In this document: piece by piece, positions 16,450 through 25,041 of the stretch
How positions within the stretch are numbered: position 1 is the stretch's first letter
Layout: each line of letters begins with the position of its first letter
NCBI GenBank assembly: GCA_000283575.1
Contig: AP012044.1
Span: 4,340,001-4,404,000, forward strand
Reading direction: 5' to 3'
Origin: Oscillibacter valericigenes Sjm18-20
GTDB lineage: Bacteria > Bacillota > Clostridia > Oscillospirales > Oscillospiraceae
Length of the DNA: 64,000 nt
Notes under the pieces: generated by a model
What the model saw: only the letters and a program-made list of their open reading frames with translations
Database searches by the model: none
Told to the model about the DNA's origin: nothing
Translations under genes and position numbers: made by a program

Positions 16450-16478
16450 TTACAATTGGGAATCCTTATGATATAGTG
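16450..16478 (+). promoter_or_regulatory. Promoter of rpsO
   Basis: TTTACA (16450-16455), a 17-nt spacer and TATAGT (16473-16478). The leader to the rpsO start is about 95 nt, long enough to hold an S15 autoregulatory fold, though I cannot identify one by eye. Confidence 0.85.
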
Positions 16479-16579
16479 ACTAAGCACGCAAATCTGCGGC
16501 GCCCCAGCACTTCGTTTCGCGGTTCTCACCGTCCCGATGCGCAGTCCTGCGGGTAATTTTTAAAAAGGTGGATATAATT

Positions 16580-16846
16580 ATGTTGCGCAAAGAAGAGAAA
16601 ACTGCCATTATCGATGCCAATCGTACCCACGCCACGGACACTGGCTCTCCCGAGGTACAGATCGCCATTCTGACCAAGCGGATCAACATGCTCACCGAGC
16701 ACATGAAGGCAAACCCTCAGGATAAGCACTCCAACCGCGGCCTCATTATGATGGTTGGTAAACGCCGCAACCTGCTGGACTACCTGCAGAAAAAGGACGT
16801 TGAGCGCTACCGCGCCCTGATCGCAAAGCTTAACATCCGTAAGTAA
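16580..16846 (+). CDS. rpsO: 30S ribosomal protein S15
   Basis: An 88-residue S15, the standard length, which binds the central domain of 16S rRNA early in 30S assembly. Conserved blocks include [17 protein letters not shown] and [20 protein letters not shown]. The ATG at 16580 is chosen over one at 16568 since AAGGTGGA lies 8 nt upstream and homologues begin at MLRKEEK. It precedes pnp, the widespread rpsO-pnp arrangement. Confidence 0.98.
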   Translation: MLRKEEKTAIIDANRTHATDTGSPEVQIAILTKRINMLTEHMKANPQDKHSNRGLIMMVGKRRNLLDYLQKKDVERYRALIAKLNIRK

Positions 16847-16856
16847 GTTGAAACGT

Positions 16857-16888
16857 GGGCGGTGTAGTTTTTCTGCACCGCCCCATTT
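16857..16888 (+). terminator. Terminator or attenuator between rpsO and pnp
   Basis: GGGCGGTG (16857-16864) pairs with CACCGCCC (16876-16883) around an 11-nt loop, followed by CATTTTC. The U tract is short, so partial read-through to pnp is likely. Confidence 0.7.
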
Positions 16889-16946
16889 TCATAGATTTTG
16901 CGCCGCTAAAACGCCTTTAGCAGTTGAAAATGCGCCCCCATATATG

Positions 16947-16985
16947 CTTTCCGTGCACACCTCGTGAAGCGATCTGCACGGAAAG
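16947..16985 (+). promoter_or_regulatory. Stem-loop in the pnp leader
   Basis: An 11-bp perfect stem, CTTTCCGTGCA (16947-16957) with TGCACGGAAAG (16975-16985), about 100 nt upstream of pnp and not followed by a U tract. In enterobacteria a pnp leader stem-loop is cleaved by RNase III and controls autoregulation; a similar role here is inference. Confidence 0.6.
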
Positions 16986-17081
16986 GGGTCAAAAGCGAGT
17001 GATGTTGCTTGCGAGGACGCGTTTTCAAGTGCTAAATGGCTGGCATGGCGTAAAAAACCATTTTAAAAAAGGAGAAGCAAT

Positions 17082-19232
17082 ATGTCAACCATTATTACCA
17101 AGCGTCAATTTCCCAACTATCATAAATATGAAATGGAGCTTGCGGGCCGCCCTCTCACACTGGAGGTTGGCAAGCTGGCGGAGTTGGCCAATGCCGCCGT
17201 CATGGTGGGCTATGGCGACACCCGTGTGCTGGTGTGCGCCACCGCCTCCGCCCGTCCCCGGGACGGGATTGATTTCTTCCCTCTGAGCGTGGACTTTGAG
17301 GAGAAGATGTACTCCGTGGGCCGCATTCCCGGCAGCTTCAACCGCCGCGAGGGCCGTCCCGGCGAAAAGGGGGTTCTGACTTCCCGCGTCATCGACCGGC
17401 CCATTCGTCCCCTGTTCCCCCATGACTTCCGCAACGATGTGTCCATCATGTGTACCGTTATGAGCGTGGACCACGACTGCTCCCCCGAAATTGCGGCTCT
17501 GATCGGCACCTCCGCCGCCCTCGCCATCTCCGACATTCCCTGGAACGGCCCCGTGGCCGCGCTGAAGGTGGGCCTTGTGGACGGAAAGCTGATCTTCAAT
17601 CCCACGTCCGCGCAGCGCAAGATCTCCGACCTCGACGTGACCGTGGTCTCCACCGACAAGAAGGTTGTCATGATCGAAGCCGGCGCCAACGAGGTAAACA
17701 ACGACACCATGTATGAGGCCATTCGGCAGGCCCATGAGGAAAACCAGAAGCAGATCGCCCTCATCAACCGGATGGTCAGCGAGATCGGCAAGGCCAAGTT
17801 CGACTATCCCCACGCCGATTTCGACCAGGAACTGTTCGATAAGATTGTGGCGGCCACAACGGACGACGCCAAAGCCGCCATGGATACCGACGACAAGAAC
17901 GTCCGGGAGAGCCGCTGGAACCAGCTCATCGAAAAGTGGCACGAGCTGTTTTTGGAGGACTATCCCAACATGGATCAATACCTGGACGAGATCACCTATA
18001 AATTCCAGAAGAAGATCGTCAAGGCCTGGCTTCTGGAGGGCCACCGCGTGGACGGCCGCCAGAGCAACGAGATCCGTCCCCTGAGCGCCGAGGTGGGTGT
18101 GCTGCCCCGGGTACACGGCTCCGGCCTGTTTACCCGCGGCCAGACGCAGGTTCTCTCTGTGTGCACGCTGGATACCCTCTCCGCCAACCAGAAGCTGGAC
18201 ACCATCTGGGAGGAGACGGAAAAGCGCTATATGCACCACTACAACTTCCCCGGATACTCCGTCGGAGAGGCCAAGCCCGCGCGCAGTCCCGGCCGCCGCG
18301 AGATCGGCCACGGCGCTCTCGCTGAGCGGGCGCTGGTTCCGGTGCTGCCCTCTGTGGATGAGTTCCCCTATGCCATCCGCGTGGTGAGCGAAGTGGTTTC
18401 CTCCAACGGTTCCACCTCTCAGGGCTCTATCTGCGGCTCCACCCTTGCCCTGATGGACGCGGGTGTACCCATCAAGGCGCCTGTTGCGGGCATCTCCTGC
18501 GGCCTCATTCAAGATGACAACGGCGGCTTTACCACTTTCATCGACATTCAGGGCGTGGAAGATTTCCACGGCGAGATGGACTTCAAGGTGGCCGGAACCA
18601 AGAAGGGCATCACCGCCATCCAGATGGATCTTAAAAACGACGGCCTCACGATGGAGATTATCAAAAACGCGCTGGACATCACCTATGATGCACGCTGCGA
18701 GATTCTCGACCAGGTCATGCTTCCATGCATCGCCGCCCCCCGCGGCCAGGTCTCCAAATATGCGCCCAAGATGATTACCATGCACATCGACCCCGACCGC
18801 ATCCGGGAGGTCATCGGCAAGGGCGGCTCCGTTATCCAGAAGATCGTGGCCGACACCGGCGCGAAGGTGGACATCAACGACGACGGCTCCATCTTTATTG
18901 CCGCGACGGACGCCTCCGCCTGCGACGCCGCCAAGAAGTGCATCGACGATATCGTGTTCGTTCCCGAGGTCGGCAAGCTGTACTACGGCCGCGTGGTGCG
19001 GATGATGACCTTCGGCGTATTTATTGAGATTGCCCCGGGGAAAGACGGCCTGTGCCATATCTCCAAGCTGGCCGACCACCGCATCGAAAAGGTGGAGGAC
19101 GCCTGTAAAGTGGGCGACATGATGTGGGTCAAATTTATGGAGATCGACGAGAAGGGCCGCTGGAACCTCTCTCACAAGGATGCCATGAAGGAGATTGAGG
19201 CCAAAAAGGCCAAAGGCGAGTCCATTCAGTAA
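17082..19232 (+). CDS. pnp: Polyribonucleotide nucleotidyltransferase (PNPase)
   Basis: A 716-residue phosphorolytic 3'-5' exoribonuclease and RNA-tailing enzyme of the RNA-decay machinery. Two RNase PH domains (about 15-145 and 325-460) flank an all-helical linker, followed by a KH domain with GKGGSVIQ (from about residue 579) and an S1 domain (about 625-692, VGKLYYGRVVRMMTFGVFIEI). The catalytic-core GRREIGHGALAERAL is intact. The ATG is preceded by AAAGGAG. It follows rpsO by 235 bp, with a terminator-like hairpin and a leader stem-loop between them. Confidence 0.98.
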   Translation: MSTIITKRQFPNYHKYEMELAGRPLTLEVGKLAELANAAVMVGYGDTRVLVCATASARPRDGIDFFPLSVDFEEKMYSVGRIPGSFNRREGRPGEKGVLTSRVIDRPIRPLFPHDFRNDVSIMCTVMSVDHDCSPEIAALIGTSAALAISDIPWNGPVAALKVGLVDGKLIFNPTSAQRKISDLDVTVVSTDKKVVMIEAGANEVNNDTMYEAIRQAHEENQKQIALINRMVSEIGKAKFDYPHADFDQELFDKIVAATTDDAKAAMDTDDKNVRESRWNQLIEKWHELFLEDYPNMDQYLDEITYKFQKKIVKAWLLEGHRVDGRQSNEIRPLSAEVGVLPRVHGSGLFTRGQTQVLSVCTLDTLSANQKLDTIWEETEKRYMHHYNFPGYSVGEAKPARSPGRREIGHGALAERALVPVLPSVDEFPYAIRVVSEVVSSNGSTSQGSICGSTLALMDAGVPIKAPVAGISCGLIQDDNGGFTTFIDIQGVEDFHGEMDFKVAGTKKGITAIQMDLKNDGLTMEIIKNALDITYDARCEILDQVMLPCIAAPRGQVSKYAPKMITMHIDPDRIREVIGKGGSVIQKIVADTGAKVDINDDGSIFIAATDASACDAAKKCIDDIVFVPEVGKLYYGRVVRMMTFGVFIEIAPGKDGLCHISKLADHRIEKVEDACKVGDMMWVKFMEIDEKGRWNLSHKDAMKEIEAKKAKGESIQ

Positions 19233-19255
19233 TTACCTTTGATTTTGCCTGAAAT

Positions 19256-19290
19256 ACGGGGCGGGGCTTTCGCTCCGCCCCGTTGTTTTA
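19256..19290 (+). terminator. Terminator after pnp
   Basis: ACGGGGCGG pairs with CCGCCCCGT around a small GC-rich loop (19256-19283), followed by TGTTTTA. Confidence 0.85.
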
Positions 19291-19333
19291 TCGGCGCAAA
19301 CCGCCCACACCGCTTTACAGATAGGAGTCTTTT

Positions 19334-20719
19334 ATGGATACCATTGCTGCCGTCGCCACGGGGAAAGTTCCCACCGCCATCGGCATTATTCGTATTTCCG
19401 GTCCCGAGACCGACGCGGTGCTGGCCCGGGTTTTTCGCCCCAACTGCCAAAAGAGCATTGCCGCGCTGGAACCCCGCAAGCTCTTTCTGGGAAGTCTTTT
19501 GGACCCGCGGGGCCGCATTCTGGACAGCGGCATGGCCGTCCGATTTCCCGGACCCGCCAGCTACACCGGCGAGGACAGCGCGGAACTGCACTGCCACGGT
19601 TCCCCCGTGGCCATGGGCGAAATTCTCTCCGCCCTGTTTGCGGCCGGAGCGCGGCAGGCAAACGCCGGTGAATTTACAAAGCGGGCGTTTCTGAACGGAA
19701 AGCTGGATCTGACCCAGGCGGAGGCGGTGATCGATCTGATCGACGCAGAGACCCCCGCCGCCGCCCGAAACGCCGCCGCCCAGCTTGGCGGGGCGCTGGG
19801 CCGCACCGTCTTCGCCGTGTATGACAACCTGACGGCGCTGGCCTCTCAGTTCTACGCCGTGGTAGACTACCCCGACGAAGACATCCAGGATTTGAAGCTC
19901 GATGAAATTCAGGCCACCCTCCGCCGGGCGGACGAATCCCTCACCCGGCTGCTTGCCACCTGCGGCCGGGGGCGCCTTTTGAAATCCGGCGTCCGCACCG
20001 CCATTATCGGCCGGCCAAACGTTGGAAAATCCTCTCTGCTGAACGCCCTGGCGGGATTCGACCGGTGCCTGGTCACCGACGTACCCGGAACCACACGGGA
20101 CACGGTGGAAGAATCCGTGCTCTGCGGCGGGGTGCTGCTGCGGCTTATTGACACCGCGGGCATTCATGACACGGAGGACACGGTGGAAAAGCTGGGCGTG
20201 CAGCGGTCCAGAGCCGCTTTGGAAACCGCCGATCTGATATTGGCGGTGGTGGACGGCGTGGAAGGTCCCTCCCTGGAAGACACGGCAATCCTGGACTTGG
20301 CAAGCCGTTGTCCCCACTGGATCTTTGTAATGACCAAGCGCGACCTTGTGGACAACGGTGTCAGCCTGCCGATTTTTCAGCTGCCCAAGGGGCTGCTTCG
20401 GCTTCCCGACGGCTTTGTGTATCTCAGCTCTGTCACCGGCGATGGGCTGGATACCTTGGAAGATACCGTGGCGGACATCTTCCCCACCGGCACCGGGGAC
20501 ACCGGCGAGCTTTTGACCGACCCCAGGCAGGAGGACGCGGTCTCCCGCGCCCGGGACGCCATCCGGCGGGGGCTGGAAGCGCTGGAGTCCGGCCTCACGC
20601 CGGACGTGATTCTCACCGAGACGGAGGAGGCCATGAACGCTCTGGGCGAGCTGACGGGCCGCACTGCCCGCGAGGATATCGTATCCGCCATTTTCTCCCG
20701 GTTCTGCGTAGGAAAATAA
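19334..20719 (+). CDS. mnmE: tRNA modification GTPase MnmE
   Basis: A 461-residue GTPase that with MnmG installs 5-carboxymethylaminomethyl on U34 of tRNAs. The N-terminal folate-binding domain has YTGEDSAELHCHG and GEFTKRAFLNGKLDL, the G domain has GRPNVGKSS, DVPGTTRDTVEE and DTAGIHDT, and the protein ends FCVGK, the FCxGK motif that supplies the catalytic Cys. The ATG is preceded by ATAGGAG. MnmE normally sits with mnmG and rsmG near oriC; here mnmG is absent from the window and rsmG is 33 kb away. Confidence 0.97.
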   Translation: MDTIAAVATGKVPTAIGIIRISGPETDAVLARVFRPNCQKSIAALEPRKLFLGSLLDPRGRILDSGMAVRFPGPASYTGEDSAELHCHGSPVAMGEILSALFAAGARQANAGEFTKRAFLNGKLDLTQAEAVIDLIDAETPAAARNAAAQLGGALGRTVFAVYDNLTALASQFYAVVDYPDEDIQDLKLDEIQATLRRADESLTRLLATCGRGRLLKSGVRTAIIGRPNVGKSSLLNALAGFDRCLVTDVPGTTRDTVEESVLCGGVLLRLIDTAGIHDTEDTVEKLGVQRSRAALETADLILAVVDGVEGPSLEDTAILDLASRCPHWIFVMTKRDLVDNGVSLPIFQLPKGLLRLPDGFVYLSSVTGDGLDTLEDTVADIFPTGTGDTGELLTDPRQEDAVSRARDAIRRGLEALESGLTPDVILTETEEAMNALGELTGRTAREDIVSAIFSRFCVGK

Positions 20720-20819
20720 CCTAACGGCCTTTCGTTTTTGAAAGTCTTTCAAAGGATACGGCCTGCGGACTGCGTTTGTTTAAAGAGTGCTATCTAATAT
20801 TGATTCCCGCAAAATATGA

Positions 20820-20848
20820 TTTACAAAACCATATAATTGTGATATTCT
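20820..20848 (+). promoter_or_regulatory. Promoter of the DUF1836-degV pair
   Basis: TTTACA (20820-20825), 17-nt spacer, TATTCT (20843-20848), 37 nt before the start codon of the DUF1836 gene. An 8-bp inverted repeat, TTCCCGCA (20804-20811) and TGCGGGAA (20867-20874), brackets it, the right arm ending at the Shine-Dalgarno. Confidence 0.8.
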
Positions 20849-20885
20849 TACAGTGGATTAAGATCATGCGGGAAGGAGACGTAAG

Positions 20886-21458
20886 ATGAAGAATCAATCG
20901 GAATTGCAGGAGCGGCTGCGCTGCCAGCGCCCGGTGGAGTGGGGACAGCTGCCGGATTTTTCCCTGTATATGGATCAGGTGTTGAGTTATATGGACCGGC
21001 AGGTTCTGCGTTTTGACGGGGACGACGGACTCACTGCCGCCATGGTGAACAACTATACAAAGGGCGGGCTGCTTCCCCGGGCCGACGGGAAAAAATACAG
21101 CCGGGAGCACCTCGCTTATCTGACGGTGATCTGCGTGCTGAAACAGGTCCTCTCCACAAAAGATATGCACCTTCTGTTGGATCAGGAGCTGAAGGACTCC
21201 GGCAGCGTGGAAGCCGGTTATGATACCTTCTGCCGGAGTCTGGACACCTCCATGACGTTGACTGCCGACCAGATGGACCATTATCAGGACCCGGAAAAGC
21301 TGGCGGACTCCGCCATTCACTTTGCCCTTTTGAGTTATGCCGCAGGGGCGGCAAGCCGCCGGTATGTGACGCTGCTGCGCCGCCAGCGGGACGAGGGTGG
21401 GGAAAAAGCCATCCGTGAAAAGCATGCCCGGCAGAAAAAAGAGGAGGAACCTGACTGA
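20886..21458 (+). CDS. DUF1836 protein, putative DNA-binding regulator
   Basis: A 190-residue DUF1836 protein. The core (about residues 25-110) has a helix-turn-helix-like segment, MVNNYTKGGLLPRADGKKYSREHLAYL, resembling MerR-type domains, then VLKQVLSTKDM. The C-terminus is basic and Glu/Lys-rich (RDEGGEKAIREKHARQKK). The ATG follows GGAAGGAGACGTAAG. The stop overlaps the degV start by one base, so the two are coupled, as is common for this pair in Clostridia. The regulated genes are not known. Confidence 0.88.
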   Translation: MKNQSELQERLRCQRPVEWGQLPDFSLYMDQVLSYMDRQVLRFDGDDGLTAAMVNNYTKGGLLPRADGKKYSREHLAYLTVICVLKQVLSTKDMHLLLDQELKDSGSVEAGYDTFCRSLDTSMTLTADQMDHYQDPEKLADSAIHFALLSYAAGAASRRYVTLLRRQRDEGGEKAIREKHARQKKEEEPD

Positions 21459-22330
21459 TGCGCGACTTTGTAATTTTGACCGACAGCAGCTGCGATTTGC
21501 CCTCCGCTTTGGCGGAGGAATTGGAATTAGAGGTGCTGCCTCTGCGCTTCAGCATCGGCGGGAAGGAATATTACAACTGGCTGGACGGACGGGAGATTCC
21601 TTTTCCGGATTTTTTTGCAAAAATACGTGCCGGTGAAATGGGCACCACCTCCGCAGTCAGCGTGGGAACCTCCGAGGCAAAAATGCGGGAGATCCTGGCA
21701 CAGGGAAAGGATCTTTTGTGCCTGAGCTTTTCCTCCGGTCTTTCCACCACTTATCAATCCGCGGAAATTGCGGCGGAGGATCTGCGCAGTGAGTTTCCCG
21801 ACGCAAAAATCCATGTGGTGGACTCCCTGTGCGCCTCGCTGGGACAGGGACTGTTCGTATATCTCTGCGCGCAGCAGAAAAAGGCCGGCAAGTCCATTGA
21901 CGAAGTCCTCGTCTATGCCGAAAGCGTAAAATACCACATCTGCCACTGGTTCACGGTGGACGATCTGAACCATCTGAAACGGGGCGGACGCATCAGCGCG
22001 GCCACCGCTCTGTTCGGGACGATGCTGTCCATCAAGCCGGTGATGCATATGGACAACGAGGGACATCTGATCCCCGTCAGCAAGGTCCGCGGCCGGAAGG
22101 CGGCGCTGACTGCGCTGGTGGACCAGATGGAACGTCTATCCATTGACCCCGCCGGACAAACTGTGTTTATTTGCCACGGGGACTGCTATGACGACGCAAC
22201 GTTTGTGGCCGGAGAGGTCACCCGCCGCTTCGGCACAAAGGATATCCGTATCAATTATGTGGGGCCGGTAATCGGCAGCCATACCGGCTGCGGTGTGGTC
22301 TCCCTGTTTTTCGTGGGCACAGAGCGCTGA
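21458..22330 (+). CDS. DegV-family fatty-acid-binding protein
   Basis: A 290-residue DegV/FakB-type protein. It begins with the typical VILTDSSCDLP and has TTSAVSVG (headgroup-binding Ser/Thr), SFSSGLSTTYQSA and a C-terminal GPVIGSHTGCGVV, where the conserved His-Thr-Gly contacts the carboxylate of the bound fatty acid. FakB proteins present exogenous fatty acids to FakA kinase for use in phospholipids; no fakA is in the window. The gene is translationally coupled to the DUF1836 gene. Confidence 0.93.
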   Translation: MRDFVILTDSSCDLPSALAEELELEVLPLRFSIGGKEYYNWLDGREIPFPDFFAKIRAGEMGTTSAVSVGTSEAKMREILAQGKDLLCLSFSSGLSTTYQSAEIAAEDLRSEFPDAKIHVVDSLCASLGQGLFVYLCAQQKKAGKSIDEVLVYAESVKYHICHWFTVDDLNHLKRGGRISAATALFGTMLSIKPVMHMDNEGHLIPVSKVRGRKAALTALVDQMERLSIDPAGQTVFICHGDCYDDATFVAGEVTRRFGTKDIRINYVGPVIGSHTGCGVVSLFFVGTER

Positions 22331-22418
22331 TTGAAAAAGGCCCCTAGCAAGGGCCTCCTTACAGATTCGAACGTAAAATACGGTCCGGCAAAACGGACAA
22401 AACAGGAGGAGCGGCCTG

Positions 22419-23378
22419 ATGAAGTGGCTGGAAGTCCATATTCAGACAAATCACGGCGGGCTGGAGGCGGTGGAGGCATTTTTCTCCGGTCTCGGCATCG
22501 ACGACGTAATAATTGACGACGAGACGGAGTTTCAAGAATTTTTGCAAGAAAACAGAAAAAGCTGGGATTATGTGGACGAGGAGCTTCTGAAAAAAGAGGC
22601 GGGCGCGTCCCGGATTACCTTCTATCTGAAGGAGAATCATGAGGGCTTTGCCCGGCTGGGAGAGGTACGCATCGCCCTGGCGGAATTCAAGAGCGCCCAC
22701 CCGGACTACGGCCCCCTGTTGATGACTTTGAATCATCTGGAGGAAGAGGACTGGGCTTTGGGCTGGCAAAAATACTACAAGCCCATGGAGATCGGCAGCC
22801 GCCTGCTGGTAATCCCCGAATGGGAGAAGGACACCACCGATTGTAATGGGCGGGTACCTTTGATCCTGAACCCCGGCCCGGCCTTCGGCACCGGGAGCCA
22901 CGCCACTACGCAGCTGTGCCTTCAGGCGCTGGAACAGGCGGTAAAACCCGGCGACACCGTGTTGGATCTGGGCTGCGGCAGCGGCATCCTCTCCATTGCA
23001 GCACTGAAGCTTGGCGCCGCCGCCGCACAGGCGGTGGACATCGACGACAAGTGTGTGGACGTAGCTTATGAAAACGCCGCCCTCAACGGTATCGGCAAGG
23101 ACCGGTATACCGTTCGGGCGGGGGATGTCCTTAGCGATGGGCGTCTTCAGGCCGAACTCAGCGGAAATTACGACGTCGTGGTAGCCAACATTGTTGCAGA
23201 TGTGATTTTGGGACTCGCGCCTGTGGTGCGGCGATTTTTGAAGCCCCGGGGTCTATTTGTCTGCTCCGGTATCATTGACGACCGGGCGGTGGAGGTGGCC
23301 GACGGACTACGCCGCAGCGGTTGGGCGATTTTGGAGACCCGGCAGGAGAGCGGATGGTTCTCCTATACCTGCCGCTGA
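22419..23378 (+). CDS. prmA: Ribosomal protein L11 methyltransferase PrmA
   Basis: A 319-residue SAM-dependent methyltransferase that methylates L11. The N-terminal substrate-binding domain (MKWLEVHIQTNHGGLEAVEAF onward) is followed by LNPGPAFGTGSHATTQLCL and the SAM motif DLGCGSGILSIAALKLG. A motif IV equivalent is VVANIVADVIL. The ATG follows AGGAGCGGCC. It is 88 bp after degV, with a short GC hairpin (AGGCCC...GGGCCT near 22340) lacking a U tract, so read-through is likely. Confidence 0.95.
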   Translation: MKWLEVHIQTNHGGLEAVEAFFSGLGIDDVIIDDETEFQEFLQENRKSWDYVDEELLKKEAGASRITFYLKENHEGFARLGEVRIALAEFKSAHPDYGPLLMTLNHLEEEDWALGWQKYYKPMEIGSRLLVIPEWEKDTTDCNGRVPLILNPGPAFGTGSHATTQLCLQALEQAVKPGDTVLDLGCGSGILSIAALKLGAAAAQAVDIDDKCVDVAYENAALNGIGKDRYTVRAGDVLSDGRLQAELSGNYDVVVANIVADVILGLAPVVRRFLKPRGLFVCSGIIDDRAVEVADGLRRSGWAILETRQESGWFSYTCR

Positions 23379-23387
23379 GGAAAGGTC

Positions 23388-24383
23388 ATGAAAAAACTGC
23401 AAAGAATGGACCGATTCCTTTCGAACAAGATCGTCTGGCTTACCATCGCGTGTCTGCTTCTGGGCGTTTTTTTCAGCGGACCGCTCAGCATTCTGGTTCC
23501 CGTTACCCCTGCGCTCTTCGCGATTATGACCTTTATCAATACTCTTGGGTGCAGCTTCCGACAGATCGGCCATGTGGTCACGCACCCCGTTCCGGTGCTG
23601 GTGCTGTTGGCGATGCTTCACGTGGTCCTGCCGATACTGTGTCTGGGGCTGTGTACTCTGCTTTTTGCGGACAAACCGCTGTTCATTACCGGATTGGTGC
23701 TGAATTTTGTACTGCCCACCGGCGTAGCGTCCTTGATGTGGGTGACCATTGGCCGGGGAAACCTGCCTATGTGCCTGTCGGCAGTGCTGCTGGATACGCT
23801 GCTCTCCCCTTTGATCGTCCCCCTCAGCATGAAGCTTTTACTGGGGTCCATCGTGGAAATGAATGTCATGGGTATGATGAAAGACCTTCTTTTCATGGTG
23901 GCTTTTCCCGCTTTTTTATCCCTGCTGTGCCATCGCATCCGGGACGGCAGGTCCGCCGCGGAGTGGAAGCCGCGTCTGTCCCCGTTTGCAAAGCTGGCCA
24001 TGTTCTTAATTATCATCTCCAACGCCACGGGTGTCGCCCCGTTTTTCAAAAAGTTTACACTGGCTCTCCTGCTGGTGGTTCTGGTGCTGGTTGGACTGTG
24101 CATCTTCGCATACCTGCTGGGTTGGTTTGTCTCCCACCGGCTGATGCATTTGGACTTTCCCTCCTGCCAGACTATGACGATCAACACAGGTCTTCGAAAC
24201 ATCAGCGCCGGAGCCGTGCTGGCGGCGCAGTATTTTCCGGCGGATGTGCTGTTTCCCGTGGCTTTTTCCCCCATTTTTACTCAGATCATGCTGGCCCTTG
24301 CTGTGAAGCTCCTGCGACGGACAAAGGCCGGCCAGGCGGACCAATCCGCTTACGATGCGGAACACATTGATTCCCCGGACTAA
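23388..24383 (+). CDS. Bile acid:sodium symporter (BASS) family transporter
   Basis: A 331-residue polytopic protein with about nine or ten transmembrane helices. It carries the family's substrate-site segments, including NFVLPTGVASLMWVTIGRGN and the later NTGLRNISAGAVLAAQYFP, which correspond to the two crossing unwound helices of BASS transporters. It should be a Na+-coupled organic-anion transporter; whether the substrate is a bile acid, pantothenate or a keto acid cannot be told from sequence. It starts 9 bp after prmA and is followed by a strong terminator. Confidence 0.85.
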   Translation: MKKLQRMDRFLSNKIVWLTIACLLLGVFFSGPLSILVPVTPALFAIMTFINTLGCSFRQIGHVVTHPVPVLVLLAMLHVVLPILCLGLCTLLFADKPLFITGLVLNFVLPTGVASLMWVTIGRGNLPMCLSAVLLDTLLSPLIVPLSMKLLLGSIVEMNVMGMMKDLLFMVAFPAFLSLLCHRIRDGRSAAEWKPRLSPFAKLAMFLIIISNATGVAPFFKKFTLALLLVVLVLVGLCIFAYLLGWFVSHRLMHLDFPSCQTMTINTGLRNISAGAVLAAQYFPADVLFPVAFSPIFTQIMLALAVKLLRRTKAGQADQSAYDAEHIDSPD

Positions 24384-24414
24384 AAATCAAAACGGGCAGT
24401 CTTAATAATACACG

Positions 24415-24460
24415 AAGCGTTCAAAGACATCAGGATGTCTTTGAACGCTTTTTATTTTTT
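24415..24460 (+). terminator. Strong terminator after the BASS-family gene
   Basis: A 16-bp perfect stem, AAGCGTTCAAAGACAT (24415-24430) and ATGTCTTTGAACGCTT (24435-24450), with a 4-nt loop, then TTTATTTTTT. Confidence 0.95.
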
Positions 24461-24702
24461 AACTACAAAGTGCTCTCCCGGAAACTGCACACATTCATAT
24501 TCCTACTGCGTGGCGGGGCTGATTTTCTTATGATACTCTCTTGATAACCCAAATGCGGCATACGTTGTATGCGAGAAAGTGCTGTTTGCTCATATGCAGG
24601 GCACCTTTTGCATAGGCTGGGAATATCATAGATCAATCGGGCGGATACCGGCATTCAGCCGTACATAGCCGGGCTACGGCCCCAGATATCGGAGGGTGCG
24701 GT

Positions 24703-24951
24703 ATGCGAAAAAAGCCAGCAACGAGGCCACCCAGCGTGGTTCCGAAATACTGCCGGGCCATGAAGGGAACCGGACCAAACTTCATCAGGCAATACATCGG
24801 CTTTCTTGTTTATGTATGGACTGTTTACGGCAGGGGCTTCTGGGTATATCCCACAGGCATCAGCAACGGAATTCTATACGGATACGTATGGAAAACTTCT
24901 CATTATGAGTTTTCGCAGTTCCGCGTGTCCATGATTGACTGTGTCTATTAG
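24703..24951 (+). CDS. Small aromatic-rich protein, 82 residues
   Basis: An 82-residue protein of unknown function. The ATG at 24703 has GGAGG 7 nt upstream. The N-terminus is basic and Pro-rich (MRKKPATRPPSVVPKYCRAM). The centre, GFLVYVWTVYGRGFWVYPTG and then LYGYVWKT, is unusually rich in Tyr, Trp and Phe. No signal peptide or clear transmembrane helix is present; the centre might form a small beta-barrel. It lies 90 bp before the first of four subtilases on the same strand. I know of no assigned function. Confidence 0.7.
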   Translation: MRKKPATRPPSVVPKYCRAMKGTGPNFIRQYIGFLVYVWTVYGRGFWVYPTGISNGILYGYVWKTSHYEFSQFRVSMIDCVY

Positions 24952-25041
24952 TATAGGCGACGCGCTTCCGTTTTAAAGAGAACTGGCGCGCCGCAGTCGG
25001 ACTGTTTTTTTAATGGAAGCATCCAAACGGGGAGGGATTTT

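Noticed and set aside
17085..19175. A 696-codon open frame antisense to pnp
   Set aside because: Same explanation; PNPase domains are unmistakable on the plus strand, and the antisense translation is low-complexity Gly/Val/His-rich.
19226..20752. A 508-codon frame antisense to mnmE
   Set aside because: MnmE is intact on the plus strand, with all G motifs and the FCVGK end.
22355..22385. TTACAGATTCGAACG looks like a tRNA T-arm
   Set aside because: No acceptor stem, D-arm or anticodon arm can be built around it.
24461..24702. Possible sporulation promoter (CATACGTT) ahead of the small aromatic gene
   Set aside because: The -10-like sequence has no -35 at the right distance for sigma-E, sigma-G or sigma-K. 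The 63-codon minus frame here is also unsupported.
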